Shown here: positions 1 to 10,730 of the stretch, in pieces
How the letters are laid out: every line of letters starts with the position of its first letter
Position numbering within the stretch: the first letter of the stretch is position 1
NCBI RefSeq assembly: GCF_000801105.2
Contig: NC_079515.1
Location: forward strand, 27,117,407 to 27,181,406
Length of the DNA: 64,000 nucleotides
Direction of reading: 5' to 3'
Source of the DNA: Raphanus sativus
Lineage: Eukaryota; Streptophyta; Magnoliopsida; Brassicales; Brassicaceae
The notes under the pieces: generated by a model
What the model saw: the letters and a program-made list of their open reading frames with translations, nothing else
The model's database searches: none
What the model was told of the DNA's origin: nothing
Made by a program: the position numbers and the translations under genes

Positions 1-380
1 GAGATGACATATCTATTGTTCTCATAGCCAAACGATCATTCTAGGTTTGTTGAGTCTTGTTTCGGTTTCAATGTTCAAGAAACTGCTTGTCAATAATTAA
101 TTAATTAATAATGAGTTCTACAGAAATTTATTAATTATGCAGATGCCTACACTTTTTTTAATGTCTCGAATTAACATAAAAATGTTTAAGAAAAATATTT
201 TTGTTTTAAGTCTGATTTTCCTAGCCTAAACAAACTTTTAGAACACTAATCTATACTATTAGCAGTGAGATTCTAGTTTTGGAGCCATTGTGTATCTAAC
301 TTTGCTTTCATTGTTTATCTAACTTTGCTTTCATTGTTCTACAAGCTTTGTTTAGTTGACTATAGACATCTGATCAAGAT
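1..380. other. Upstream region of the ARABIDILLO-like gene
   Basis: AT-rich, no ORF of note. At about 289-337 a unit of roughly 23 bp (core tatctaactttgctttcatt) occurs twice head to tail just before the gene. No convincing TATA box was seen. It probably holds the promoter and 5' leader of the gene starting at 381. Confidence 0.45.
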
Positions 381-3300
381 ATGAATCCAAAAGTGCGTCA
401 GAGAGTTGAAGAAGATGGTGAGGATACGAGTCGTAGGGTGCGTCAGAGAGTGGAGGAAGATGTAGCACGAAAGGATCAAAAGCCTGTGGACTGGACTAGT
501 ATGATCTACGACCCGATGTTGCACATATTTACGCTATTAGACTACCCCGACCGAGCTAGCTTAGCATCGACATGTAAAGCATGGAGAAGCATTGGCGCTT
601 CTCCATACCTGTGGAGTTCTTTGGATCTTCGCGGTTACAGGTTTAATCTCTCACTGGTGGATTGTCTTGCGAATAGGTGTGCTGATCTTCAGAAGGTTAG
701 GTTCAGTGGTCTTCACTCTTCCTCTGCCTTAGTTAATCTCAAAGCAAAGAATCTGAGGGAGATAAGCGGCGAACATTGTGGGAATGTAACAGATGCCAAA
801 CTGTCTATGATCGTTGCATGCCACAAAGCTCTTGAGAGCCTCCATCTTGGACCAGGCTTTGGGGAGAAGATCACTAGTGAGGCTATAAAGCGTATAGCCA
901 TTTTCTGTCCTAAACTTAAATCGCTTCGCCTCTCTGGAATGAGAGATGTTAGCTCCGAGGCGATTACATCTTTGGCCCAGCATTGTCCACAGCTCAGTGA
1001 TGTTGGATTCCTAGATTGTCTGAACATCAACGAAGAAGCGTTTGGACAAGTGGTTTCTCTTCGCTACCTTGCTGTCACTGGGACATCAACCATTAACTGG
1101 AGAGTTGCAACTGAGAGTTGGGAGAAGCTTCCGAACTTAACCGGTTTGGATGTCTCGAGAACCAGCATTGACCATGTGGCGGTTTCAAGGCTGTTGACAT
1201 CATCTCAAAGCTTGAAAGTTGTGTGTGCTTTAAACTGCCATATGCTCGAAAATGTTGCAGATTTTGACCCTGATGAATTCGAAGGAAAGATCTTGATTGC
1301 TAAGTTTAACAATACTTTAAACGGGCTGGCTTCTATATTATTTGAAGATAACTCAAAGATGCTAAATGAAGAAACAATGTGTTGGATTGAGTGTAACCTT
1401 TCTTGTACGCTTTTATATTTGGCAGAAAACAACTTGCTAGGACTGAACAGTTTCTGGCATAACTATGGACCTAAGTTGTTTCTCAGGCTAATGCAAAGCT
1501 CACAAGAGGATGTTCAAGAGAGAGCAGCCACAGGACTTGCTGCTTTCATCCATATGGGTGATGACAATGCTAGTATATCAGTTATGCGTGATGGAGGCAT
1601 CCCAATTCTGTTAAAATTTGCTAAATCTTGGAAAAAAAGTTTTCAGTCAGAAGCTGCAAGGGCTATTGCAAACCTGTCTTTAAATGATAATGCTGCAAAG
1701 GCTGTTGCTGAAGAAGGAGGGGTCGATGTTATTCTTGGTTTAACAAAGTCTAGGAGTAGACTTGTGGCTCACGAAGCTGCTGGTGCACTGTGGCATCTCT
1801 CTCTTGGAGACGCATATAAGGTAACTTTGTCCCCTTATAAAGAGTTATTAAACCTTTTTCTCTTTAGTTAACATTGTTGCTTCTTGTTTATTTTGTATTA
1901 TAAGGCCATTTTACAAGCTGGAGGAGTGAATGTGTTGATGGAGCTTCTCTCTAGATGGCCATATGACCATGGTGAACTTCTGGTACAGGCTTGCCACCTT
2001 TAAACCCTCACATTTTTCTTTTAGAAATATCTTAAATTAACACTTCTACCTAAGTATTATCAAAACCAGTATTAGGGCTTTTAGAAAAGATTGTAGAGAT
2101 GTCTTGTTCATTAAGTTCAAAGATTTTGTTAGATTTGGTAATTTTATTTTTATATTTTGTTCATTCTGGAAAGAAGTATTTATTCTACTCCTTTTTATCT
2201 TTGATCAGGAGCGTGCTGCTGGTGCACTAGCTAATTTAGCAGGAGACGACAAGTGCAGCAGGGAAATTGCAAAAGCAGGAGGTGTGCATGCCTTGGTGAT
2301 GCTAGCTCGAAACTGCAAGTATAAAGGAGCACAAGAACATGTACTTACCTTGCTTTATACATATTATATGCTTATGCTATTGATTGTCTTAACTAGGTTT
2401 GTCACACATTTTCTTCTTCTTCTTTTTTTCCTTCAGGCGGCTCGTGGTTTGGCTAATCTGGCTGCTCATGATGATAGCAACAATAACAATGCTGCTATTG
2501 GCAAAGAGCCTCGTGCTTTGGAAACTATTATTCAGCTGACGAGATCCCATCATGGTGGTGTTAAACTAGAAGCAGCTGGTGCTCTTTGGAACTTGGCATA
2601 CGATGAAAATAATAGAGAATTGATCGCTGCATTGGGTGGTGTTCAAGCCTCGGTATTATTATATATATTTCCTTTTCTGTCTTTTATTTTATATTTTTTG
2701 TGTGTGTGTGTGTGTGTGTTTTAGATACATCACTTGTGTTTCTTGATTATATATTTTAGGTGGCACTTGCCTACTCCTGTATGAATGCATCAAGAGATCT
2801 ACAAAAGAGTGCAGCTGGTGCTCTTTGGAGTCTATCACACTCAGATGAAAACAGGTGTGCATCCGTTTGAATTTTTTTTGTCAGTGCAGCTTCCTAGCTA
2901 CATCAATGCAAAACAGATTGAGATGATACTTTTTTTTTCTTTCTATAATCAGCATTGTAATTGGACTTGAAGGTGGTATACCTCCTCTAGTTGCTCTTGC
3001 ACGATCTCAATATAAGGTAACAAGATTTTTTTTTCAGATTTTTTGAGTTAGAATCCGGTTCACCTTTTACCTTTTTTTTCCAAGGATGTGCATGAAGCTG
3101 CTGCAGGAGCTCTATGGAATCTTTCTTCCAATCATGATAATGCTCTCGGCATTGTGGAGGAAGGAGGAGTGTTAGCGCTTGGTCGCCTCTGTACTACTTC
3201 TCCTTCCAAAATGGCTCGTTTCCTTGCAGCATTAACATTAGCATACATCATTGATGGAAGGTACTCAAAAGATTAACAAATCATATTCACATTTCTATAT

Positions 3301-3952
3301 ATTATGTATGACTTTTGATCTTATCTGTTTATCTGCACAGGTTGGATGAATGTGTAAAGGCTTCTCCAGGGGAAAGGTCATCAAAAAGTGTTCGGTTGCC
3401 TAAAGTTATAATAAGCGGGCTTAAATACATTGAAAGATTCATTAACGGTTTCATGGATCCAAAAATCATAAAAACTGCTGCTTCATCATTTACTCCATCT
3501 AAGTCAGCACAAGTATTGAAGGAAGTAATTTGTATCCCAGAAGATGACAACTTGAGATGTAGTGGTGAAGAGATTGGAAGGTTTGTTAAAATGCTGAGTA
3601 ACCCTTCCCCTGTACTCCAAAAAATTGCAGTCTTTGCGCTTCTACAGGTATTTTATTCTTTCTTCTAAATGGTTAGTGTGCTTTTTGAATCAGTTTTGCG
3701 TTTTGGTACTAAGATCTAATGTAAATAATGCAGTTCACACTACCAGGAGCTAGTCACGCCAAGCATCATGCAAGCTTGATGCATAATGCTAAATATCCGA
3801 GACTTTTGCGTATTGCTGCTGCAGCTACGAGTATGCCTCGTGAGGCTAAGATCTTTGCGAAAATCGTGGTTCGCAACCTTGAGTATCATCACCAGCCAGA
3901 ATTTTCAAAAGGAAAGAAAGTTATCAACTTTGAAATAAGATTGGGGCGCTAA
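381..3952 (+). CDS. ARABIDILLO-type F-box / leucine-rich / armadillo-repeat protein
   Basis: Likely substrate receptor of an SCF ubiquitin ligase; Arabidopsis ARABIDILLO-1/2 are nuclear F-box/Arm proteins that promote lateral root formation. Nine exons join in frame: 381-1820, 1905-1982, 2209-2340, 2437-2652, 2760-2854, 2953-3016, 3085-3260, 3341-3647, 3734-3952, all with GT/AG borders, giving about 908 aa (ARABIDILLO-1 is about 930). The order is a basic N-terminus, an F-box around residues 37-82 (DYPDRASLASTCKAW), leucine-rich repeats to about 290, then Arm repeats with the recurring signature AAGALWNL or AAGALANL, and a conserved tail (FALLQ, PREAKIF). The first ATG was chosen because the frame is open from it. 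VRQRVEED occurs twice at residues 5-12 and 20-27. A TG microsatellite lies in intron 4 (about 2699-2719). No broken frame was found, so it looks intact. Confidence 0.9.
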
Positions 3953-4643
3953 TTTCATTAGCATTCTTTAGTGAATAGACTATTTAGTATGTATCTCTCA
4001 GACAATAAAAAAACATCAAGACAGAAGCAAAATCAGAGGCTCATCGTGCTGCAGAGGCAACATCAAGACTATTGTCTCAGAAGATGTTTGATCCATATTA
4101 AAAACAAGAAAGGTGTTGTGGAATAATATTTTATGTTGCCTTATTATGTTTATCAATCTTTTTCTGAGATTTTTTCTGTAACAAAAAGACCTTCTTTGTT
4201 TTTCATCATATATATGATACTTACCTTTTGAGAGAGATTTTGCAGAGGTTTTTTCCTGGCTTCTACTATCAAGTTAGCAACTTAGAAACGTTAACTACTT
4301 GGCAATATCTAGCTACTTAAGTATATTCCCAAACTTTCATTCAATCCCTCAAATATTTTTTTCGATCCTTTTAGGGGTTGACAATTTAGTGTGATTAAAA
4401 AATCCGAGATCTGAAAATGCTCACATTAAACTGAATATAAACTATTAAACTTAGAACCATTACGCAATCTAAAAGCTAAAATAGCTCATAAATTAGTAAA
4501 TATTATTCACTGATTCTGGCATAGTAGCAATAAGTAAAAACTCATTAACACACACTAATTACTAATGTAGTAAGTTTGTAATCAACAACAACATAAGTTT
4601 GTAATAATAATAATAAAGCGTAGGCTTGTGAGAAACAGAATTC
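3953..4643. other. Spacer after the ARABIDILLO-like gene
   Basis: Contains the 3' UTR of the preceding gene (aataaaa near 4003) and AT-rich spacer. At 4276-4322 there is one unit of the same degenerate repeat (agcaacttagaaac, ttaactacttggcaat) that forms an array at 5365-5515, so a copy lies beyond the 3' end of each NYN gene copy. Confidence 0.5.
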
Positions 4644-5313
4644 TTACAAACAGTAACTAGGTTGCAGTATGTAGAAACTTATTCCCGATCTAGTCGTGAG
4701 AAACATAAACAGAATCCTCATTGTTGCATTTAAGAAGCTCTGTTCACCAGCAGCTAGGGTTTCCCAAACCCATGTTTCAGTGCTAAGATCGTAGGAGGGA
4801 TTGCGGTGGTGGCAATGTGTGGGAGGAGGGCTAAGAGGATTGGCAAAGAGAATGTTGTGTGTGGTCTTCATAAATGTTGAAAGCAAACGCCAACTCCATT
4901 CCGTCCCATGAAATGATCAACATCTTTGTGGGTTGGTGTACATCATTCGTTGCCCACAAGAAAAACTTTGACATCATCTACCTAATCCTCGCATGCTTAT
5001 CTCCTGAAAAAATGACTTACTTATATACATATCAATCTAATAAGAAGGTGATGTTTTTTTGAGTGAAAGGTGTTTCGGTCAGACCTTCGGGGAAGATTTG
5101 GATTCGTAGTAACCAGGGAGGGATCTGGTTCCTATCACCAAAAGCCATGATTGACAGACACCTCGCCACGGTAACCATTGTTCGATGGTGCTGATCTGAT
5201 GTTCTGATAAACTGATGTGTGTGTCGTGAGAAAGATGAAGTCAACCAAGTACCAAGTTTTTGATTGGACGAATTACTGTTTTGAATTCCCACTTCGCCAA
5301 TCACTAAACACAT
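4644..5313 (-). pseudogene. Broken tandem copy of the NYN-domain gene
   Basis: Pieces match the intact neighbour at 5519-6285: IMAFGDRNQIP and IFPEG in the 5032-5313 part, and NILFANPL with TETWVWETLAAGE in the 4644-4886 part. The acceptor before the last exon is kept (tttcag/gagataag near 4998), but an in-frame TAG follows eight codons later (4978-4980). Relative to the intact copy there is a 4-nt duplication of ggga near 5117 and another length change near 5150, both shifting the frame inside the NYN core. The first exon with its start codon was not found. It is a decayed duplicate. Confidence 0.75.
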
Positions 5314-5364
5314 TTATTCAGCAATTTGTAGAAATAATATGCAGCATCATCTTATAAACATTAA

Positions 5365-5515
5365 CTATCAAACAATTCGTAGCTACTTAGAAACATCAAC
5401 TACTAAGCAATACTATGTAACAACTTAGAAACATCAACTACTAAGCGATACTAGCAACTTATAAACTTCAACTACTTGGTAATATGAGTCCTTAACATCA
5501 ACTACTTGGCAAGTT
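5365..5515. repeat. Degenerate ~40-bp tandem repeat next to the NYN gene
   Basis: About four imperfect units built on acttagaaacatcaactact followed by aagcaatact or tggcaatat. It lies just downstream of the intact NYN gene (minus strand); a single related unit sits at 4276-4322 beyond the pseudogene copy, so the repeat probably moved with the duplicated gene block. Confidence 0.6.
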
Positions 5516-5518
5516 CTT

Positions 5519-6285
5519 CTATTCTTCAGAAACAGAGTCGTTAACATCCTCCTCCTCCTTGTTGCTCATCACTGCATCTCTTTTGGCTTTGAGGAGAGGG
5601 TCTCCTCCGGCAGCTAAGGTCTCCCAAACCCATATCTCGGTGGTAAGATCGCACGACTCGAACTCGTATTTGCACTCGCAAAATCCGGGACCGTGTAGAG
5701 GATTAGCCAAGAAAATGTTGTGACCGGTCTTTTTGAAAGACGCGAGAGCAGAAGCAAACTCCATACCGTTTCGCGAGATCACCATCAAGTTGGACAATTC
5801 ACGCTTATTCTCCAACACTACCCACCTCAAAAAACGTACTATCATCTCCATAAGTCTCGCATGCTTATCTCCTGAAACAAACCCATTTACATATGTTTCA
5901 ATCACAGGGTGTGGTTTTTAAAGTGGCAAGTAAGAAGAAGAAGAAAGGTTATACCTTTGGGAAATATTTCGATTCCGGCAGATTCGTAGTAACCAGGGAT
6001 CTGGTTCCTGTCCCCAAACGCCATGATTCTCACCTCGCCGTGGTAACCTTTGTTCGCCAGAGCCGATCTGATGTTCTGATAAACAGATTCAGGGTCGAGA
6101 TCTTCAGGGATCGGACACTCCTCCACGTCCCAGAAGACTCCTGTCTTAGCCTCTGTGAGAGAGGTTTTGTAATTAAAACAAAAAAAAAAACAAAATGAGA
6201 TGGAATCTTAGTCCAACAAAAGCAAATGTCGAGAAAGAGAGAGGTAGAGATTACCAGCGAAAGTGGTGCTTGTCACGGAAGGCAT
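5519..6285 (-). CDS. Small NYN-domain (limkain-b1-type) putative ribonuclease
   Basis: Three minus-strand exons join in frame: 6285-6255 (ATG CCT TCC GTG), 6152-5955 and 5871-5519, for 193 aa. The protein opens with AKTGVFWDVEECPIP, then RIMAFGDRN and IEIFPKG, which are the acidic beta-strand motifs of NYN (PIN-like) domains; WD and FGDRN carry the presumed metal-binding aspartates. The C-terminal part has NIFLANP and TTEIWVWETLAAGG, typical of the expanded Brassicaceae family annotated as putative endonuclease or glycosyl hydrolase. The acidic tail (NKEEEDVNDSVSEE) ends the chain. The first exon is only 31 nt and was found by matching phase and a GT donor. RNA cleavage is known for some NYN proteins but not shown for this subgroup. 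Confidence 0.78.
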
Positions 6286-6835
6286 GGTTTCGAGGGAGAG
6301 ATTTATCAGCGAAGTGGGGCTTCTGTTCACGAAAGGAAAAGCCGTGGTTTCGACAGAGATATGGAGAGAAGATGAAAGAGAGGAGAGAAAAAAGGCTTCC
6401 GAGTATTAATTTTCAACTAGTTGATTAATGGGTTTTGGTTGGGCTTTATTCTTTGCCTTCTATTTCACGTACAACAAGACCCTTTCTCAAGCTTTTTCTT
6501 CTTTCTTGTCTGTCTTGTTTCCTTTTATTCCTAAAAGTGTTAGCAAATGAAAAAAAAAAGTGATTTTCTTGAGAATTCAAATGCTCACATCTTGTTTACA
6601 TACTATATATGACTTTTACTAAAATTGTTGGAGAGAAGATCCCAATTGAAAATATGAAAGAGACATTAGTAATATATAAGGGATTTAGGATATTTCACTA
6701 ACTATCAATTGATTTTAAGTCAAAAGTTAATAACAAATCCGAATTTAAACATTTTCAAAAACCTATATATGGCCATCAGTCATTGTGTACTGAGATTTGG
6801 AATAATTTTTAAAAAAACTAGCGATGTAATTATCA
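6286..6835. other. Spacer upstream of the NYN gene
   Basis: Holds the promoter side of the minus-strand NYN gene (pyrimidine/purine-rich leader near 6360-6400) and AT-rich sequence up to the Helitron border. No other gene seen. Confidence 0.4.
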
Positions 6836-6910
6836 CTAGATTTGGATCCACGCATCCGCGCATATATATTTTTTATAAAATATATTTTTATTTGTTTTTC
6901 ATGTTAATAT

Positions 6911-7515
6911 TACGGCTGGGCAAAAAAATCTGAATCCAAAAAATCGAACTGATCCCAATCCAAAAAAGTAAATCTGATCCGAACAAAAGTATTTCGGATA
7001 CACGAATGTATCTGAAATAGACTTATATACTGATGTATATTAATCATTTTTAGATTTAATGTATATAAAAACATTCAGGATATATATGTTACTTTTAAGT
7101 TGGTTTAAATACTTGAAAATATATATAAATAGTCAAAAGTAAATATATAAAATAGTTAAAGTATACTCACAATACCAAAAATACTTAAAATAATTATTGA
7201 TTATCTATCCAAATATTTAAATCAAACCAATTTATATGTTAAATTTAGGTATTTATACATATGTTATTCAAATTGATATGTAATATATTATTCTGTTTAT
7301 AGATTTTGAGAAATTTAAAGTATATAATGAATTTTAAAATTTTAAAATAATTTAAATAGGTTATCCCAATCGGAACCGAACCCGCAAAGATCGTAATCGA
7401 ATCTGAAGCAAAATTTAGAATTATCCGAATGAGGCTGAAATCTTTGACCCCGAAAACCTGAAACTCAAATATATCAGAACCAAACCAGAATGGGTATCCG
7501 AACGCCCACCCCTAC
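6911..7515. mobile_element. Degenerate hAT-like element with ggctgggca / gcccacccct ends
   Basis: The left end (cggctgggcaaaaaa) and right end (gaacgcccacccctac) are decayed inverted copies of the termini of the clear element at 8147-8779. The interior has the same kind of aaccgaa / atccgaa sequence near both ends. No target duplication could be recognised, so it is older or only related. Confidence 0.45.
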
Positions 7516-8029
7516 TCAAAACCTTAGTAACATAAACACTCACATTTAATTAATCATATTTATACGTACCATCATATAAGTAATCATATAATTAATAGTA
7601 TTTTATACGTACTATCATTTAAATAATCACATATATAATATTTTAAAATTTTAATGTGAAATATAATAACCATAATTTAGATTGGTATATGAAATTGGAC
7701 TTTGCATTGTGTTTTTCTTATATATATTGAATACATTTTTTTATAATGTTTATTGGAAAATATTTTAGTTAAAATAAATTTTTGAATAAATGTATATTTT
7801 TGAATCGGCTTTTGATATAAATCAACTTTAGATTATTATTTTGATTTGAAATATTTGTATAAAGTTTAAATTTTATTTTATGATTATTTTAGATAAAGAT
7901 GTTTTTAAATAATTAGATTAGCTCATTTTCTTATATTATAAAGTTGACCCAAATAGATTATTTCTCATAATATAATAGATTTCCAAATTTTCTTAATAGC
8001 ATATATTAATTTTTTTCTTAATATACTGA

Positions 8030-8925
8030 TATCCATATTTCCAAACAACATTATATTATTTGTATATTGTTATTTATGTTTCCAAACAAATCTCTTTTTT
8101 AAACGGCTATTTATGTTTCCAAATAAACATTTTTTTAAGCTGCTATTAGGGGTGGGCAAAAAACTCAAATCGAACCGAACCGAACCAACCAAGCCGAAGT
8201 TAAACCGAATCAAATCAAACCGTGTTCTTTAAGTAACCCAATTGGTTCATGTTTTACTCAACCCAAACGGTTTGGTTTGGTTTGGATTTAAACCGAACCA
8301 AACCAAACCAAACCGATAATCCAATATATAAAGTAAAAATATATATGATATATATATTTATATATATATGTATTAACATATTATAAATTTTAGTTAAAGT
8401 TTCGTTTTTCATTTTTTCATAACTTTCATATCTTTAAAAAAAATTATAAATACGATTCAAATAATACTATTATATATAAAATCATGTAGCATAAGTTTTT
8501 ATATTTTCACTTTATCGTTTATGAATTGATTATTTTTTAACAAAAGTATAAAACTGATGTCTTCATATTTTATAACCAACTCGAACTACACCGAATCAAA
8601 CTAGACCATAATAATGTAAACCGAACTAAATCTAAACCAAATCGAACTGAACCGAACTGAATTAAACCCAAACCGAACTCAAACCAAAGCTACTTTGGTT
8701 TTAATTGGTTTGAGTTTTATAAAACCCAAATTACCCAAACCAAACCGAACCCGAAACTAAACAGAAATGCCCACCCCTATCTGCTATATATGTTTCCAAA
8801 CAAAATTTTTTTTTAAACTACTATCCATGTTTTCAAATAAACCTCTTTTTAAATGCTATTTATGTTTTCGACCAAATTTTTTTAAAATTACTATTTATGT
8901 TTCCAAATAAATCTAACTTGTACTT
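8030..8925. repeat. ~36-bp minisatellite interrupted by a hAT-like insertion
   Basis: About seven imperfect units of the form atttatgtttccaaataaa followed by a T-run and aa-gct. Units lie at about 8033-8146 on the left and 8780-8925 on the right of the insertion; the inserted element sits in one unit and has duplicated its ctgctat. Minisatellites near the 5' end are common in plant Helitrons. Confidence 0.75.
8147..8779. mobile_element. Non-autonomous hAT-like element, 633 bp
   Basis: Terminal inverted repeats TAGGGGTGGGC (8147-8157) and GCCCACCCCTA (8769-8779). The flanking 8-mers are gctgctat (8139-8146) and tctgctat (8780-8787), 7 of 8 identical, as expected of an 8-bp hAT target duplication. 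The interior is non-coding with ggtttggtttgg / aaccaaaccaaa palindromes near 8270-8315. Confidence 0.82.
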
Positions 8926-8946
8926 CAGTTTTAATAATATAAAAGA

Positions 8947-9395
8947 TGTGTTTAGTTTATCTTTGTCATCATTACTCATCATCCAATTATACATACCATA
9001 CATTATATCAAGGATTTAGATTTAGACGGTGACAGTAGCACATTGATGATATCAATACAAACTATTAAGCTATATGTCAAAACAACAAGCTTTCATAAAA
9101 GAAAAGGAGAAGAGTACTGTTTTCAGACAATACTATAGCAGCAGCAAGCAATGCAAAGACTTTAGAGAATAAATAAATAATAATAGAGAATACAGAGAGA
9201 GACATCTTACCAAACCTTCCGCATAAAGCCAAGTAAACGGTGGGCCCAATGAAAAAAAACTTTAAGGGGCCTTCAGAGAGGCTTCTAACCAATCATGGAT
9301 CCATTATCACTACTAGTATACAATACAAAACCACAACCACTAACATTTCTTTTTTCCTCTCTCTCTCGTTCGCTCACAACCACCACCACTTGTCA
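8947..9395. promoter_or_regulatory. Promoter and 5' leader of the RING-H2 gene
   Basis: No gene on either strand. The last 60 bp before the start codon are CT- and CA-rich (ctctctctcgttcgctcac), typical of a plant leader. An in-frame ATG at 9240 precedes the chosen start but encodes a sequence unlike the family. Confidence 0.4.
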
Positions 9396-10256
9396 ATGTC
9401 GTCTTCCCCAACCACCACCACCGTCCACGGCGAGCCTGATCGGCGAACGTACTGGTGCCACGAATGCGATATGAGTCTATCTCTCCTCTCGCCAACATCC
9501 TCCGTTTCATCTCCTCTCGTATGTCCTCAATGCGACCTCGATTTCCTCGAGCGTATGGACGACGAATCGTCTCCCACTCTCTTCGACGTTACCATCGGCG
9601 GCGACGGAGAACAGGACGATCACGACGATGAAGAGGAGGATTGGTGTTTCGTGGATCCAACTGTTAATTCCGATGATAACTTCCTCCTCGACAGCCCTTA
9701 CCTCCACCGTCTCCTCCGCCATCTCGCCTCCGAGAACTCCGGATCTTCCTCCACCTCCTCCTCCTCCTCCTCCTCCTCCTCCTCTTCTGCTTTGAAATCT
9801 TCCGATATCGATTCGATCCCCACGATCCAGATCTCGTCCTCCATGCTATCTTCCGATCCCGATCCGGACTCCGTCTTGCTCTGCGCCGTCTGCAAAGAGG
9901 ATTTCGCCGTCGGGGAATCCGCTAAGAAACTGCCGTGCAGCCACATATACCATTCCGACTGCATCGTCCCCTGGCTATCGGATCACAACTCGTGTCCGCT
10001 CTGTCGGTTCGAGCTCCCCGCCGCCAAGAAAGCGGGAACCGTCGGTGGTGGTTCGGACGCTAGGATCAGATTATCGGATCTGGCTTCGATCGTGGACGGA
10101 GACGAGGAGGAGGACGATTGGCTCGGGATCAGAAACGCGTTGAGACGACTCGCTCGTCGTCATGAGCAGATGAGATTGGGTGTTGGGGAGATGGAGCGGA
10201 GTCTTGCTCGGACGGTTTCGGGTTTGGAGAATGCGATGAGAAGAGAGAGAGATTGA
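9396..10256 (+). CDS. RING-H2 E3 ubiquitin ligase with N-terminal zinc ribbon
   Basis: Probable E3 ligase that transfers ubiquitin through its RING. Single exon of 286 aa from ATG 9396; the frame is open up to ATG 9240, but MSSSPTTTTVHGEPD is the natural start. An N-terminal zinc ribbon uses C21, C24, C43 and C46 (YWCHECD, CPQCDLDF). Acidic and serine-rich linkers follow, with a run of about 12 Ser encoded by a TCC repeat. The RING-H2 has C163, C166, C181, H183, H186, C189, C200, C203, so all eight zinc ligands are present. The architecture matches the plant RDUF/BTL-type RING proteins, and its place in the gene order suggests the At3g60080 counterpart. A Harbinger transposon begins 160 bp after the stop. 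Confidence 0.9.
   Translation: MSSSPTTTTVHGEPDRRTYWCHECDMSLSLLSPTSSVSSPLVCPQCDLDFLERMDDESSPTLFDVTIGGDGEQDDHDDEEEDWCFVDPTVNSDDNFLLDSPYLHRLLRHLASENSGSSSTSSSSSSSSSSSALKSSDIDSIPTIQISSSMLSSDPDPDSVLLCAVCKEDFAVGESAKKLPCSHIYHSDCIVPWLSDHNSCPLCRFELPAAKKAGTVGGGSDARIRLSDLASIVDGDEEEDDWLGIRNALRRLARRHEQMRLGVGEMERSLARTVSGLENAMRRERD
9742..9790 (+). repeat. Coding TCC trinucleotide repeat
   Basis: A run of tcc triplets inside the RING gene encodes polyserine (residues about 117-131). It is likely to vary in length between alleles; the antisense reading gives a spurious poly-Glu ORF. Confidence 0.85.
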
Positions 10257-10730
10257 AGAAGATATAGCAGCAGCCAGCAGCAGCAGCAGCAACGTGACGG
10301 CGCGTGTGAAGAGTTTCAAAATCAAATAAAAAACGCGTGTGTTCTTTCTTCTTTACAGATTCGGCATTTTTAATCGGTTCTTGGTTATGTTAAATGAGCG
10401 AGGATTGTTGTTTTAGAGCAACATTATTGCTAGGACCAAAATCTTGGTCCTTATGTTTCTTTAATAATATTTTGGTGTTAAGGACAATTGTTAAGGACAT
10501 TCACTAAATTTTCGATTATTGGTAGGACTTGTAGTGGTCCTTAAGTTTTTTTTTTTTTAATTAGTGATATAGAAAGATAAATGTTAAATAAAACATTAAA
10601 TATTTAAATAGAGAAAACATTAAACATTTAAATAGAAAAAACAAGAAAATTACAAAGAAGGAAAAAAAATAGCAAACATCATAAATGAAAAGCAAACAAA
10701 CATTTTATTGAATTCATAAAAACATAAACA

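Larger units (their letters stand above)
6836..8946 (-). mobile_element. Non-autonomous Helitron (minus strand), 2.1 kb
   Basis: Read on the minus strand the element begins TCTTTTATATTATTAAAAC (from 8946) and ends with a GC-rich stretch (gcgcggatgcgtgg) followed by CTAG (6839-6836). The flanking bases are A at 6835 and T at 8947 on the plus strand, which is the A/T insertion site expected of Helitrons. No Rep/helicase ORF is present. It carries a 36-bp minisatellite in its 5' part and two nested hAT-like elements. Confidence 0.72.

Noticed and set aside
9240..9395. Upstream in-frame start of the RING protein
   Set aside because: The extra 52 residues read through the CT-rich leader and do not resemble the family N-terminus.
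9507..10325. Antisense ORFs across the RING gene, one with a poly-Glu run
   Set aside because: Shadow frames; the plus strand has all RING and zinc-ribbon ligands and the Glu run is the TCC repeat read backwards.
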